A stretch of DNA of 64,000 nucleotides from Proteles cristata cristata (GCA_017311185.1 JAESUZ010001271.1:806001-870000), one strand, 5' to 3'; shown: positions 12,991 through 24,673, counted from the first letter of the stretch. Notes: generated from the sequence alone by a model not told the origin. Numbers and translations: made by a program.

Positions 12991-13029
12991 AGTGAATTTT
13001 TTAACTAAATAAATACAGCTGACTCCGTT

Positions 13030-14330
13030 GGGAAAAAAATCTTAGATTTACAAAATTAATAGCAAATATCATTCTATATGGTGAAAGGGTAAAAATAAAA
13101 GTTAGTAAAAATATACACCATCATTCTAATTCAACTTCTTTTGGAGGTCCTGGTATGTGCAGAAGTCAGAAAACTGCATCAGAATAGAGATTCCAGTACA
13201 CATGGTACTAGTACCTATGGAATCAGTGCATACGGTACTTTAATATATGGAAGACGGGTTATCAATTCTTTGGGAGAAAGTACATTTAAAATAAGTGGCA
13301 GAATAGACTATCCACTTGGAAGAAAGGAGAATTATCCCTCACCTTTTGTAAAATAGAGAACATAATTACGGACGGAGTAGAAACTTGAATGTGAAAATAC
13401 AAAGTTTAAAAAGAAAATTTGGGAGAGTAAAACCTGAGGTTCTAGGGGTAATGTCTCATCAAGAACCATCAGTCCATTAAAGGAAAGACAGGCACACTTA
13501 CCCATATGTTTAAAAATAGCAATATACCAAACAGGAGAGCAAATGAAAAAAATATTTCAAATTAAAGCTTTTATGTGTAATATACAAAAAAACTCATAAA
13601 TTACTTATGAAATGATTAAAAATGGAAAAATGAATGAAGACTGTTCACAGAAAAGTTCAAAATTGCTAATAAACTACTGTGCACATATTCAACCACTGTT
13701 ATAAAAGGAAATTCAGGGGGCACATAACTGGCTTGGTCAGTAGAGCATGTGACTCTTGATCCTGTGGTGGTGAGTTCAAGTCCCACATTGGGCCTAGAGC
13801 TCACTACGAACAAAAACAAAAACAGAATAATATAAAAATTGGTTAGTACTTTATATCTACTTGGCAAAATTCATAGAGAGAGGACACCTCCTAGTGGCTG
13901 GGATTTGGATGAAAGAGTATTCTGAAACAATGCTGGTAGAAATAATTATTTTGAGGAAAATTCTTTCAATATTTAAAAATTGAGATTAGTCCATGCTCTT
14001 TGTCTCCCAAATTCCCTTTCTGTCAATCTATGCCATGCAGAAAAAAAAAAGGACTGAAATGAAAGCATACATGTACACAGAAATATATACAGTGACCAAA
14101 GTATATATATAAATATCTAATTTATAGTGCCCAAAAAAGCATATAAAACAAAAGTCTATCAGGATAATGAATATCTTTATTTTGAAATATTATGTAGCTG
14201 TTATACTGAGGCCTAAACTAGCCTTAGAGTGTTTCCATAATATATATAAAAAAGCAAATGCAGAGGATTGTGAGTATATTACCACCTCAACATATTTAAT
14301 GCACGTATATATATATTTTATGTATGTATA
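13030..14330 (+). mobile_element. Old L1M-type ORF2 fragments
   Basis: Weak but ordered similarity to L1 ORF2: a block like the reverse-transcriptase palm approach (TAGCAAATATCATTCTATATGG), then the C-terminal part (CAAAATTGCTAATAAACTAC), then the 3' part around 13.9-14.3 kb (TGTAGCTGTTATACT). Far more diverged than L1-A to L1-E, so an older layer. Confidence 0.6.
13717..13850 (+). mobile_element. Older, shorter carnivore SINE
   Basis: Short SINE with a tRNA-like head (GTCAGTAGAGCATGTGACTC) and box B (GTGAGTTCAAGTCCCACATT), then GGGCCTAGAGCTCACTAC and an AC-rich tail. It lacks the CT-rich body of the feliform SINEs, which fits an older SINEC type. Confidence 0.8.
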
Positions 14331-14409
14331 TATGATCATATGGGTATTCACTGACAAGTCTGTTTTTTTTTTTTTAAATAAAGGCTTTTCTAAAAATTAA
14401 ACATTGCAC

Positions 14410-14790
14410 ATTGTCAAAATTAAAACAAGATCTATGTATAGGAGTTAAAGTTTCCTTTTTATCTCTTCCCCATGTCACTGTTAAAAGTTTGATACAGATT
14501 CTTTCAGAAGTTTGTACATACACATGGACACACACACACAGAGCAGCTGGGTTTTCTTTAGACAGATAATGGTATCCTATTTTTGTATTTTTTTTTTGTT
14601 TGTCCTTTCTTCCAACATGACAGCATGCCTTAGAGATTTCCCCCTGAATCATCGTGCATTTACCTTATTCTTCAATGTCTGTTTCATAAAATCAATGTGT
14701 TATAAATTTCTGGAATCATTTTTATATTTCTGAATAAATAGACTACCTCTAATTTTTGCTATTACATATACTGGTTAAACAACATTCTTC
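14410..14790 (-). mobile_element. Old L1M fragment, antisense
   Basis: The plus strand reads like the reverse complement of an old L1 ORF2 C-terminus/3' end (AACATGACAGCATGCC through TTTTTGCTATTACATATACTGG). It appears to continue beyond the insert at 14.8-15.14 kb. Confidence 0.55.
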
Positions 14791-15140
14791 CTGTAAGAAC
14801 TGTCCCTGTCCTCCCACTAAAGACCACAATCTTAGACCACAGACAGTAAGAGGAGTTTATTGCTTGTTGTAAAGAGAGACGGCACATCGTGAAGAACCAT
14901 ATGGGAGAAGGAACTTACAGAATATGGGTTTTAGTTAGGCAATTTGGGGCAAGATTCTAGAAAGCTGTCTTGTTTTGTTTTGTTTGTTCTCACCTCATCA
15001 GGGTCACAAACTGACCTTGTCTGATGTCGGTGTTCTACAAGACTGTTTCTGTCGAACAGAGAACACCTCTGTCTACCCTTGGGTGCCAGACAAGTAACTA
15101 CCACCATCAAGGCCTAGCTGGAAGGGTTTGGATAGTTCCC
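14791..15140 (-). mobile_element. LTR-like insert in old L1M
   Basis: About 350 bp of non-L1 sequence splitting the antisense L1M. It begins TGTAAGAACTG and contains GGAGTTTATTGC, whose complement GCAATAAACTCC is a typical LTR poly(A) signal context. The far edge and target duplication were not resolved, so family assignment (MaLR or ERV) is a guess. Confidence 0.35.
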
Positions 15141-15500
15141 TTTTTCTTTGTCAAAATCACTCCTACAGAAATATTTATACAAGTGTCAGGATCAAGGAGT
15201 ATGTGTATTTTTTTAATTTTCAAAAGTTTACTTCCTTATTTTTGAAAGAGAGAGAGAGAAAGAGAGAGAATCTCAAGCAGGTCTGTACTGTCAGCACAGA
15301 GCCAGATGCAAGGCTTGAGCCCATAAACTGTGAGATCATAACCTGAGCTGAAATAAGAGTCAGAGGCTTAACCAACTGAGCCACCTAGGAGTACACCTCT
15401 AGAAGTAAGTGTATTTTAAATTTTAAAGATATTCCCAAAAGGCTTTACCAACATACATCCCACCAAAAGGGGAGAGGTAATGAAAAGAGATAGGAAGCCC
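15141..15500 (-). mobile_element. Old L1M fragment, antisense (continuation)
   Basis: GGAGTATGTGTATTTT and, after the SINE, TTAAATTTTAAAGATATTCCC followed by CTTTACCAACATACATCCCA read like reverse-complement L1 ORF2 downstream sequence. The piece is split by a SINE. Confidence 0.6.
15211..15398 (-). mobile_element. SINEC in old L1M
   Basis: Reverse SINE with TTATTTTTGAAAGAGAGAG at left and TTAACCAACTGAGCCACC at right. Diverged flanking repeats agtatgtgtatttt and agtaagtgtatttt mark the target site. Confidence 0.88.
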
Positions 15501-16571
15501 CCGTGGGAAATTTCTTCTAATAGGTAACTTTGCTCAGAGCCGAAGCATACAGCCATGACACTTTCATTTGTTATTTCTATGAAAGGAAACTAAGTAGGAG
15601 AGAAACCGAAGTCTTTATTACCTAGCATCTCAATCAAAGATTTTATCTTTGTCCTTGGACTCAGGTCAGCATGTAAATTAAGCATGCAAAATAAAAACAA
15701 AGTTCGTTATTTTTTTCCAAATCTTTGCTTTGTATTTTCTGTAAAATTGGGGAAGAAAATATTTTGTTATAATCTTTTAGAATGACATCATTCTATTAGA
15801 AATGGAGTACCTGTCTGCCATTTGAACTACTGCTCATACAACTATTTGGGAGTCAGTAGATTCTCATCCCTTTCATTTTTTAACTGATGATGTCTTGCTT
15901 GATACTTGTTGGAGACCAAGCAAGAGGAAAAGTTGTTTCTGGCAGAGAACAATGAAAAGAAAAAAAGCATGAAAATGGCCCTGCAGAATAGCACGGAGAA
16001 GTATCACAGGCCCATTAAATAGTTCATGAATGTGAATTTAGCTGCATTAATTCCCTACCGATTACCTTTTTGGTAGAGAAACTGAACATATTGACTGGCA
16101 TTGTATAAAGGATACCTAAATCACCTCAGCATTTGATGGTCTCTTAAAAGGGGCAAAGAGAAAATATTTGATTAAATATGGTTCTAATAACTGTCTCTTG
16201 AAAAATGCCATTTCCTATAGGGGTAAGGAGAGGCATCCTAGCCACAATTTTAAAATATAAGCAGGGATTATTTTGCTTCATTCTCTGATGTGCCAACAAC
16301 TGAAAAAACAAAACAAACCTAACGGTCCTATCACTGCAGTTATAGCTAAGCTATCGCTACAGTCAAACGCTTTTGAATATTGCAAAATTAATTTTTTCCA
16401 CTCTTAATTATTATTGGTCTCCTCTTCTTTTTTCCTGGTCCTTTCTTCTATATATCTTCATCATGTTTATAAAGACTTCAAAAGTAAATATGGATTGAGG
16501 ATTAAGCTTGCTTTATTTAAAATTCCTAACATAAGACTAACCAATTCTTAAGGCCTGCATTACTCTGGTAT
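15500..16571. other. Unassigned low-copy sequence
   Basis: No exon, RNA gene or repeat family recognised. Composition is AT-rich, without long reading frames on either strand. Confidence 0.5.
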
Positions 16572-16587
16572 TATCCTACTCATTTTA

Positions 16588-16807
16588 TTTTATTTTTTTT
16601 TTAATTTTTATTTATTACTAGGAGACAGAGAGAGACAGCGTGAGCAGGGGAGGGTCAGAGAGAGAGGGAGACACAGACTCTGAAATAGGCTCCAGGCTCT
16701 GAGCTGGCAGCCAGCACAGAGCCGAGGTGGGGCTCGAACCCACGAACCACAAGATCATGACCTACGCGAAAGTCGGATGCCCAACGACTAAGCCACCCAG
16801 GCGCCCC
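16588..16807 (-). mobile_element. SINEC, young CTAG-tail subfamily
   Basis: Reverse copy with TTATTACTAGGAGACAG tail junction and CCACCCAGGCGCCCC head. The 16-bp duplication tatcctactcatttta (16572-16587) and tatcctattcatttta (16808-16823) differs by one base. Confidence 0.95.
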
Positions 16808-16982
16808 TATCCTATTCATTTTAGAAAACATGGATCATGGATGTATTCTTCCTCTGTTCACATCCTAATTAATTGTATTAGTTATTTCACAATCATTTGG
16901 CTCTAAAACTCAGAATTTAAGAGGTATAAACAAGTCAAGGATTTTCTTTTCTAAAGCTTTTTTTATTAAAACGTTTTGAGGC

Positions 16983-17192
16983 GGGGCACCTGGGTGGCTG
17001 TCAGTTAAGCATCCGACTTTGGCTCAGGTCATGATCTCATGGTTCATGGGTTCAAGCCCCTCGATGGACTCTACTAACAGCTCAGAGCCTGGAATTTGCT
17101 TTGGATTCTGTGTGTGTCTCTCTCTCTGTCCCTCCCCTGTTTGTGTTCTGTCTCTGCCTCTCGAAAATAAATAAAAATGTTAAAAAATATAA
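16983..17192 (+). mobile_element. SINEC inserted in the tail of another SINE
   Basis: Forward SINE from GGGGCACCTGGGTGGCTG to AAATAAATAAAAATG. It lies inside the A/T tail of the reverse SINE at 17193-17397, giving an inverted pair. Confidence 0.9.
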
Positions 17193-17397
17193 ATTTTTTT
17201 TTCAACATCCATTAATTTTGAGAGAGAGTGTATGTGCAAACAGGGAAGAAACAGAGAGAGAAAGAGGGAGAGAATCCCAAGCACTTTCTGCACTGTCTGC
17301 ACAGAGCCTGATGTGGGGCTTTAACTCATGAACCAAGAGATCATGACCTGAGCTGAAATCAAGAGTTGGTTATTCAACCGAGTCACCCAGGCACCCC
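17193..17397 (-). mobile_element. SINEC, reverse partner of an inverted pair
   Basis: Reverse SINE with CCATTAATTTTGAGAGAG at left and CACCCAGGCACCCC at right. The target copies aaagctttttttatt (16953-16967) and aaagccttttttatt (17398-17412) bracket both SINEs, so this one landed first. Confidence 0.9.
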
Positions 17398-17412
17398 AAA
17401 GCCTTTTTTATT

Positions 17413-18171
17413 TTTACCTTGAATTCTTCTTTTAGATTGTAGCATAGAACAAAATTTACCATTTAATCATTTTTAAGTATATTATTTGGTGGCATTAAGT
17501 AATTTGAATTAGTTTTAGGTAATAATTAGAAGTATATATATTCAGTTTTGGTTCAGTTTTTGTTATTTTTTAGTTCTCTCGAAATTCAAAAAATTAAGAT
17601 TTATCATTAGAGCTATGAGGGTCTATCAAAAAAGTACCTCTGTTCATAGCCCAAACTCAGGGGAAATGATGTACTGGCTATTTTCAAAGAAGGTGAGATT
17701 TCCTTTTTCATGAACGATAACTGAAAGTGATAGTATTGAAATATAACTGTTCCTAATTAGGGTACTGAGAAGTGATTTTCCTTAATATCTAATAGAAGCA
17801 CAATAAAGTAGAATGTAGACATAATTTCCCCCCAAAGAAAGCATGAATTGCAGAATACTCCACCTATCTGTTTCCTTCTAATGCTTTATCTTATCAATAT
17901 ATAAATCATCATGAGATAAGAAAAGCCAAGGCCTTGTGGTCCCTGTTCTAAACCTGGTGAAAGTTTTTTCAATCAAATATAGAAAAGGCTTTTTTTTTAA
18001 TGATAAATGGTCTGAAAGCCCGATTTTCCAAGAATTTTGGCATAGTATTTAACCTGTTTCTCATTAATTTCAATGCACTACTTCTGCTCTGTACCCAAGA
18101 CAATTTCTGTTTCACACATATTTATTATACACTAACACATTTAAAATTTCACTTTTTTCCCTAAGTTTTTT

Positions 18172-18205
<34 letters not shown>

Positions 18206-18237
18206 AAGAAGCAAAACCAGAGAACTGTGAGATATAA
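17413..18237. other. Unassigned sequence ending in a poly(T) run
   Basis: AT-rich, no reading frame or family recognised. A 31-base poly(T) run lies at 18174-18204. Confidence 0.5.
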
Positions 18238-18416
18238 GAATTACAGGGGTTTGGTAGTATGAACATTTGGGGTTGAAACCCCAGCTGGAATCCGCTAGCC
18301 AGCAAGTCTAGTCTAGAAATAAATTTAAGGACTTGACAGTCTTTTAGGCTTTTATCAAACCATTTATTTGCTCTGCATTATTCTCCAATCTGCAAACTGG
18401 AGACCTTTACTTTAAA
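18238..18416 (+). mobile_element. Possible MIR relic
   Basis: GTTTGGTAGTATGAACATTTGG, GGTTGAAACCCCAGCTGG and later TCTGCATTATTCTCCAATC occur in the order of the MIR core. Similarity is weak and judged by eye. Confidence 0.45.
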
Positions 18417-18431
18417 AAGTTATTACTCTTG

Positions 18432-18568
18432 CCCGCCGTTGGGCTCTGTGCTGACAGCTTGGAGCTGGGGCCTGCTTCGGATTCTGTGTCTCCTTCTCTC
18501 TCTGCCCCTCTCCCCCTTGTGCTCTGTCTCTGTCTCTCAAAAATAAATAAATGTAAAAAAATTTTTTT
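18432..18568 (+). mobile_element. SINEC, 5'-truncated, first of a tandem pair
   Basis: Starts in the middle of the SINE (GTTGGGCTCTGTGCTGAC) and runs to AAATAAATAAATG plus an A/T tail. Target copies aagttattactcttg (18417-18431) and aagtcattactcttg (18569-18583). Confidence 0.9.
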
Positions 18569-18583
18569 AAGTCATTACTCTTG

Positions 18584-18707
18584 AGGCACTTGGGTGCTCA
18601 GTCAGTTAGGCATCAGCTCTTGATTTCAGCTCAGGTCATGATCTCATGGTTTGTGGGACAGAGCACCACATTGGGCTCCTTTCTGACAGCACAGAACCTG
18701 CTTGAGA

Positions 18708-18751
<44 letters not shown>

Positions 18752-18796
18752 TCCCAGCTTGTGCTGTCTCTCTCAAAATAAATAAACATTTTAAAA
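18584..18796 (+). mobile_element. SINEC, second of a tandem pair, with TC expansion
   Basis: Forward SINE starting AGGCACTTGGGTGCTCAG and ending AAATAAATAAACATT. The CT-rich block has expanded to a pure (TC)n tract at about 18713-18747. A third, diverged copy of the target (aagccagtattctt, 18797-18810) follows. Confidence 0.92.
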
Positions 18797-18810
18797 AAGC
18801 CAGTATTCTT

Positions 18811-20268
18811 TCACAACCTTGCTTGGGCTTTAGCCTACTTCATGGCATCTTTTAATGGCCTGTATACTGCCAAGCAATTCAGTTTTTTATTTCACTTTCT
18901 CAAGAATAAGTTCCTAGTTAGATTTATTTTTTCACATGCTCAGGAAACTGAAAAACTTATGGCACAAAACCATAAGCTTACATATATGCATGTGCTCATA
19001 ATCTCTAAACAGATTATATGCTCTGAATGACTCTGAGATTATTTCTTCTTGGGTTGAGACTATAATGGAGGTAAACTTAGACTCCAGTTTTTGCACTTGA
19101 AATCCTTCATGAAGCTTTAAGTTAGGACTAACTTTAGAGTCCTTTCCATTGATTGGGTTGCTTTTTGCAACCCTAAGAGATAGCAGAAAACTCATACAAT
19201 ACCACATGCTCTCTTCCCCATCAACTTATTCCAGAATGTCTGTGAATCTCAGTATTGAATGGTGTTAAGAGTTACTAAGCAGTTTAATGTTATTTAAAAG
19301 GGTTAAAAATTGTTAAAATGTGTTCAACAATCATCAAAGCAAGTTATTTTCTTCTTTATATGTAAAAAGAATCAAAAGAAATTGGCTTCGCTAAATAAGA
19401 GGAGGAAGACTTTAAATGGTGTGGTCTGACAGTAATTTGTATTACAGTCTAGAGGAGCACATTTGTAATGTCTTGTGGTAGTACATTTATCTCTTGGTGA
19501 CAGAAGGAATAATTGCTTTAGAGAGCATATCAGTGGCTATTTAAAAATTTAACTCTTTATTTCCTCACACCTAAAGTTACAAATTGAGAAGAGGAAAACA
19601 TTACCAAAAAAATGTAATCTGTGTAGAACAATTACAAAGTATTAGTTACCATAAAAACATAGACACTATTTTCAAGGAATGGTGAAAGGCTGGAAAAGTG
19701 ATAAAAAATATTTTTTATCGTATATAGGTATTTAGTATTTATTTATAGGTATTACTATCATATACTGTTAACATTCCTGCCTGTTTTGTCTCTGGAACAT
19801 GTTTTTCAAGTTGACTACACCTATCTCAAGTGGTTTTTGCTCAAAGATGAACTGTGTCAACTAAGTTGTTAATTAGGATTTGCTGTCCAATGTTCTCAAA
19901 TTTGACAGCTTTCATGGGTTCCTGAGTACTAGCTCCCTTTTATCTATACCATTGTGTGAAGTCTGTTCATCCTTCAGGCTCTTGCTTTTCCCTGAAAGGA
20001 TCTGTTGATATTTATGTCTCCCTTGGTGTCTAGCCAACATCTTAAGGAACTGCATTTTATTTCACCCCATTAAAAGATTCAGTGCTCGGGTACAAGTGAA
20101 GAGACACTTCAGACTAGGGGGAATCACATGATTTATTGCTTAAACTGATCACCTGGAGACATTAATAATTATGTCGGCACAGCGGGTGTAAATTGTCCCA
20201 GTCAAACCAGGATGCAGGATTACTTTTCTTCAAGGCAGCCATGGGTGGGAACAAAAGTAGGACACTAC
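18811..20268. other. Unassigned low-copy sequence
   Basis: No exon or family recognised. The part from 20080 to 20260 is less AT-rich and could hold an old repeat or regulatory DNA, but nothing diagnostic was seen. Confidence 0.45.
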
Positions 20269-20280
20269 TGGGATCAGATT

Positions 20281-20486
20281 CTTTTTTAATGTCTATTCAT
20301 TTCTGAGCATGAGACTAAGCATGAGTGGGGGAGGGGCAGAGAGAGAGGGAAACAAACAATCTGAAGTGGTCTCCAGACTCTGAGCTGTCAGCCCAGAACC
20401 CGATGCAGGGCTCGAACTCACAGACCACGAGATCATGACCTGAGCCGAAGTCAGATGCTTAGCTGACTGAGCCACCCAGGCACCCT
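20281..20486 (-). mobile_element. SINEC, reverse copy
   Basis: Tail at left (AATGTCTATTCATTTCTGAG), head at right (CCACCCAGGCACCC). The flanking repeat tgggatca lies on both sides. Confidence 0.92.
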
Positions 20487-20639
20487 GGGATCAAAGTTTT
20501 AAAAGTCAGTTAGAATTCCTGTATTGGGTAGACAAAGATTGAACCAGTAAAATACCTTTGTAGTTATATTTATTATAAATCTTATGATAATCCATAATTA
20601 AACATTAAATATGACTCATTTTGCTTTCCTAAAGTGACT

Positions 20640-23025
20640 TTCTTTTGAAAAGATTATCCAAAGCAAGCTACAGATTCAATGTAATCCCTATCAAAATACC
20701 AACAGTATTTTTCACAAAACTAGAACAAATAATCTTAAAATTTGTATCAAACCATGAAACACCTTGAATAGCAAAAGCAATCTTAGAAAGAAGAACAAAG
20801 CTGCAGGTATCACAATACCAAATTTCAAGACATACTATAGAACTATAGCAATCAAAACAGTATGGTACTGAATAAAAATAGACACATAGATCAATGGAAC
20901 AAGATAGAGAGTTCAGAAATAAAACCACACGTATTTGGTTTATTAATCTATAATTAAAGATTCAAGAATATACAATGGGAAAAACATGGTCTCTTCTATA
21001 AATGAAGCTGGAAAAACTGGACAGCTATATGTGAAAGAAAGGAACTAGAGCACTTTGTAACACTACAAAAATAAACTCAAAATAGAGTTGAGATCTGAAA
21101 CCCATAAGACTCATAGAAGAAAGCATAGGCACTAATCTCTTGGACATCAGCGTTAGCAACACTTTTATGGATCTGTCTCCTCAGTTAAGGGAAACACAAG
21201 CAAAAATTAGTTGGACTACACACACAAAAAAAGTTTCTGCACAGCAAAGAAAAACCATCGGCAAAATGAAAAGACTTAAGAGTACACTTATTTTGATGAA
21301 CACTGAGTAATATATAGAATTGTTGAATCACTATATTAAATACCTGAAACTAATACAACACTGTACATTAATTATACTGGAATTTGAAAGATTTAGAAAA
21401 TAAAAAATAATTAAAAGGCCAGCTACTGAACAGGCAAAGATATTTGCAAACAATATATCCAATAAGGGGTTGGTATGTAAAATATATAAAGAACTTATAC
21501 AACTCAACCCCATAAAAACAAAATAATCAAATTTAAAAATGGGCTTAGGGCCTGAGTAGACATTTTTCCAAAAAAGACAAACAGATAGCTGACAGACACA
21601 TAATAAGATGCTCAATATCACTAATCATCAGGGGAAACATAAATCAAAACCACAAGGAGATATTACCTCACATCAATCAGAATGGTTTAGAAAGAATGGA
21701 AACAAGTGTTGGTGAGGATGTGGAGAAAAGTGAACCCTCCCTTTTCAAAGGGTACACTGTTGGTGGGAATGTAAATTGGTGCAACCACTGCAAAACATTA
21801 TGGAAGTTCCTCAAAAAATGAAAAAAAAGAATACCACATGAAATTAGTAATTCCACTACTGGGTATTGACCTCCCAAACAACGAAAAGATAATTCACATC
21901 TACATTCATTATAGAATTGTTTAAATAGCCATGATATGGAAACAACTTGTGTCCAAAGATAAGATGAATGGATAAGGAGGATCTAGTATTTTTATATACA
22001 ATGGAATATGAATGAGCTATAAAGAAAAATGCGATCTTGCCATTTGGAACAACATGAATAGGTCTAGAGAGTATTATGCTAAATGAAATACAGAAAGACA
22101 AATACCTTTAGATTCCACATATAACTACAATCATAAACAACTAAGCAACGAAAAATCAGAAACAGATTTATAAATACAGTAAATGGGTGGGCAGGATAGG
22201 CAAAATGGGTGAAGGTAAGTGGGAGGTACAGGCTTTCAGTTATGGAATGAGGTAAGTCAGGAGAGAAAGGTACAATATAGGGAGAATACTCAATGGCAAT
22301 GTAACAGCCTCTGTACGGTAACAGATGGCAGCTATACGTGTGGTGAGCATAGCATACAATACAGAGTTGTTGAACCACTATGTTGTACACCTGAAACTAA
22401 TATAACATTATGCGTCAACTATATTTCTTTTTTTTTTTTTTGACAGGATCATCAAGAACTTTATTTCCATAGCAATGAGATTTTAAGTCACTTTACCAGG
22501 TGAAGTACCCCATCCATGGGAGGTGCAGGCAGAGGGTAAAGGAAAAACGGAGTGAGTGGTGGAAGAAGGAATTCACAATTATTAGCTTAGGTCCTGTGAA
22601 CAACTATAAAAATAAGAACTATAGCAGATAAGTTTTCCATTAATAAATTGTTTGTTCTTTTTTCTCCTTTTCCCTTCCCTCCACCTCTTATACAAAGAAT
22701 ACAGTAGAGGTTACTCTTATTTTCAAGTGGGAATATGACCACATTGATATTATCCTGTGGTTTATCAGGTAATAACACAGATGAATGGATCAAGAAGATG
22801 TGGTTTATCTATACCATGGAATACTACATGGCAATGAGAAACAATGAAATCTGGCCATGTGTAGCAACATGGATGGACCTTGAGGGTGTTATGCTGAGCG
22901 AAATAAGTCAGGCAGAGAAGGACAAATATCATATGTGTGCACGTATAGGAGGATTAGGAGGAACTTAACAGAGGACCAAGGGGGAGAAGAAGGGCGTCAA
23001 CTATATTTTAATCAATCAACATTCT
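20640..23025 (+). mobile_element. L1-E: 5'-truncated L1 (ORF2 C-terminal half and 3' UTR)
   Basis: Begins in ORF2 after the reverse-transcriptase core (GCTACAGATTCAATGTAATCC) and runs through the C-terminal region (CCACTACTGGGTATTGACC) to the 3' end (GAAACTAATATAACATTATG). It is interrupted at 22427-22993 by a chimeric retroinsertion, with its own tail resuming at about 23009. Frames are broken throughout. Confidence 0.85.
22427..22993 (-). mobile_element. Chimeric retroinsertion: antisense mRNA 3' end joined to sense L1 3' fragment
   Basis: A 567-bp insert inside L1-E flanked by a perfect 15-bp duplication, gcgtcaactatattt (22412-22426 and 22994-23008). The left end is poly(T). On the minus strand the insert reads as a transcript 3' end with AATAAA about 20 nt before the poly(A). 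From about 22765 to 22993 the insert is instead plus-strand L1 (ATGAATGGATCAAGAAGATG through AGGAGGAACTTAACAGAGG). Opposite orientations within one pair of target duplications point to one event with template switching or twin priming. The source mRNA was not recognised. Confidence 0.85.
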
Positions 23026-23509
23026 TGTAAACAAAGGCATGCTTTGCTTTTTGCTGTATATAAATAAACAAGAACATAATGAAAATGGTTTTTGTGTTTT
23101 CATGAGTCTTGACCATAGCCCAGATACAAATACTTTAGAGATTTAAAAAAGAAAAACAATTGATGTCATTGAACTAGTCAGGTAGTGCTCAAATAAACAC
23201 AGATATGGACAAAATAAAATCAACGTACAGTAAACTAAAGAAAAAGGCTGTATACATACATACATATGCATACAAATATATTTACTTCAAAAGAAGCGCG
23301 TATGCACACATACACATGCACACACACACATTTCAGTATGATGCTGGGATTTCTTGAGATGCTTGTGTTTTCCTTTCTAAAAGTATTAGTTTTGCACAAT
23401 GTAAGAACATGCACTTTTGAAAGGGATTGATTTCCTAAAGGAGGCCAGTGATGCATTTAAACAGAGGGCAGATTTCAAAACTAAAAATACATTTGTGTTA
23501 AATGATGTT
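23026..23509. other. Unassigned sequence with CA/TG-rich patch
   Basis: No gene seen. A purine-pyrimidine alternating patch (TACATACATACATATGC, CACACACACACA) lies at about 23250-23335. Confidence 0.5.
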
Positions 23510-23572
23510 CAGCTTGTGGCTGGCACATAGTAGGCATTCAATAAATATTTGATGAATGAATAAATGAGTGAT
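23510..23572 (+). mobile_element. L2 3' end relic
   Basis: TGGCACATAGTAGGCATTC followed by AATAAATATTTGATGAATGA is the well-known L2 3' terminal motif of mammals. Confidence 0.75.
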
Positions 23573-23629
23573 GAATTTTAGCTTACAGGTTTTTTCTTTT
23601 TCCCCTGTAGGACCTAAGGCTGGCTAGTA

Positions 23630-23735
23630 TTTCATCTGGCTCATGCTGTTTCTTCAATTTATCGAGGTCACTTTGAATTCTGATCTTCTCTTCTGAAGTG
23701 TTAGCAACCCCTTCGAACTTGGTGTCATCTGAAAA
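23630..23735 (-). mobile_element. L3/CR1 reverse-transcriptase fragment
   Basis: The minus strand reads on through GATGACACCAAG (Asp-Asp-Thr-Lys), the end of the FADDTKL-type catalytic motif of CR1-clade reverse transcriptases, then GTTGCTAACACTTCAGAAG and AGTGACCTCGATAAATTG. In one frame this gives DDTKFEGVANTSEEKIRIQ, matching the conserved region after the catalytic aspartates in L3. A very old fossil fragment. The plus-strand CCCCTGTAG just upstream only mimics a splice acceptor. Confidence 0.7.
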
Positions 23736-24660
23736 ATACTACCTGTATGAAATGTGTGACTGAGTTAAGCTAGGGATGTCATGTTGGACATTTTCTTAAA
23801 CTAGAACACAGCTGGAAAATTATTACACAACCAAAAGCATACTTCATTTCAGTCTGATCAGGTCAGCCTTGTCCACATTTGACTGATTTTTTCTGTTATC
23901 ATCCATAACCGATCACTCAACTTCTTCACTAAATAGAAAATAAGATGCACGGCAGAGCCTCATGAACATTAGAGGACAAGAAAGGTAATAGGCAATAGGT
24001 GAAGACATTAGAGAAATATCTTGTAAGCATACTTTATAAATTATACTCAAGTACATACCTATTGTATATGCCTCAGTAGGCAAGTCTTGACATAAAATGT
24101 ATAGAAACAATCTGCTATAGATGGTCCCATAGGGCAGATGTGAATTCTGTAATACATTCACATGCTCTCTTTCAAAAATTTGGTAGAAAATATCGTAGTG
24201 CTGGGAGCTTAATCCTCTTCAACTTTCATAACCAATTCACTATTTTGTTGTCAAGAAAACTTTTATGTATGTCAAGTAATAATAATAATCCCTCATTTTG
24301 TGAAATTCAAAGTAGTCATCTAAAATGCACAGAGAAAATTATTTCATTTTTTTAAAAATAAAGATGAATAGTAGAAGATAAGCCAGTCTCTATATGCAAC
24401 ATGAAAGCAATGACTGAGGTAATTATTCAGGTAACTTAAAATTCTTTTTTGCTTATTTATTTGATAAATTAGGTAAAAGTTGCCAGTCTTGAGTTTCTGT
24501 TTGTGGACTCATGTCACCATAGAAACTACTAAGCCATTGTTCAAAAATTAGTGGATTCTATCTACATTTTAATCTTTCTCTTACTGTAAATGGTCTTCTT
24601 GTAATAAAAAGGCATGAAGTGTGTTTACTAATATATCAAATTATTTTTAAAAACTGTGTA
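23736..24660. other. Unassigned low-copy sequence
   Basis: No repeat family recognised. It is the presumed downstream flank of the terminal exon on the minus strand. Confidence 0.45.
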
Positions 24661-24673
24661 CTCTATGATTTTT

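Noticed and set aside
18174..18204. Poly(T) run as the tail of a reverse processed pseudogene
   Set aside because: The following sequence looks like a forward MIR, has no AATAAA in the right place, and no target duplication was found.
23600..23640. Plus-strand splice acceptor (CTTTTTCCCCTGTAG) at 23610
   Set aside because: The sequence behind it is an antisense L3/CR1 fragment and the plus strand has no sustained frame.
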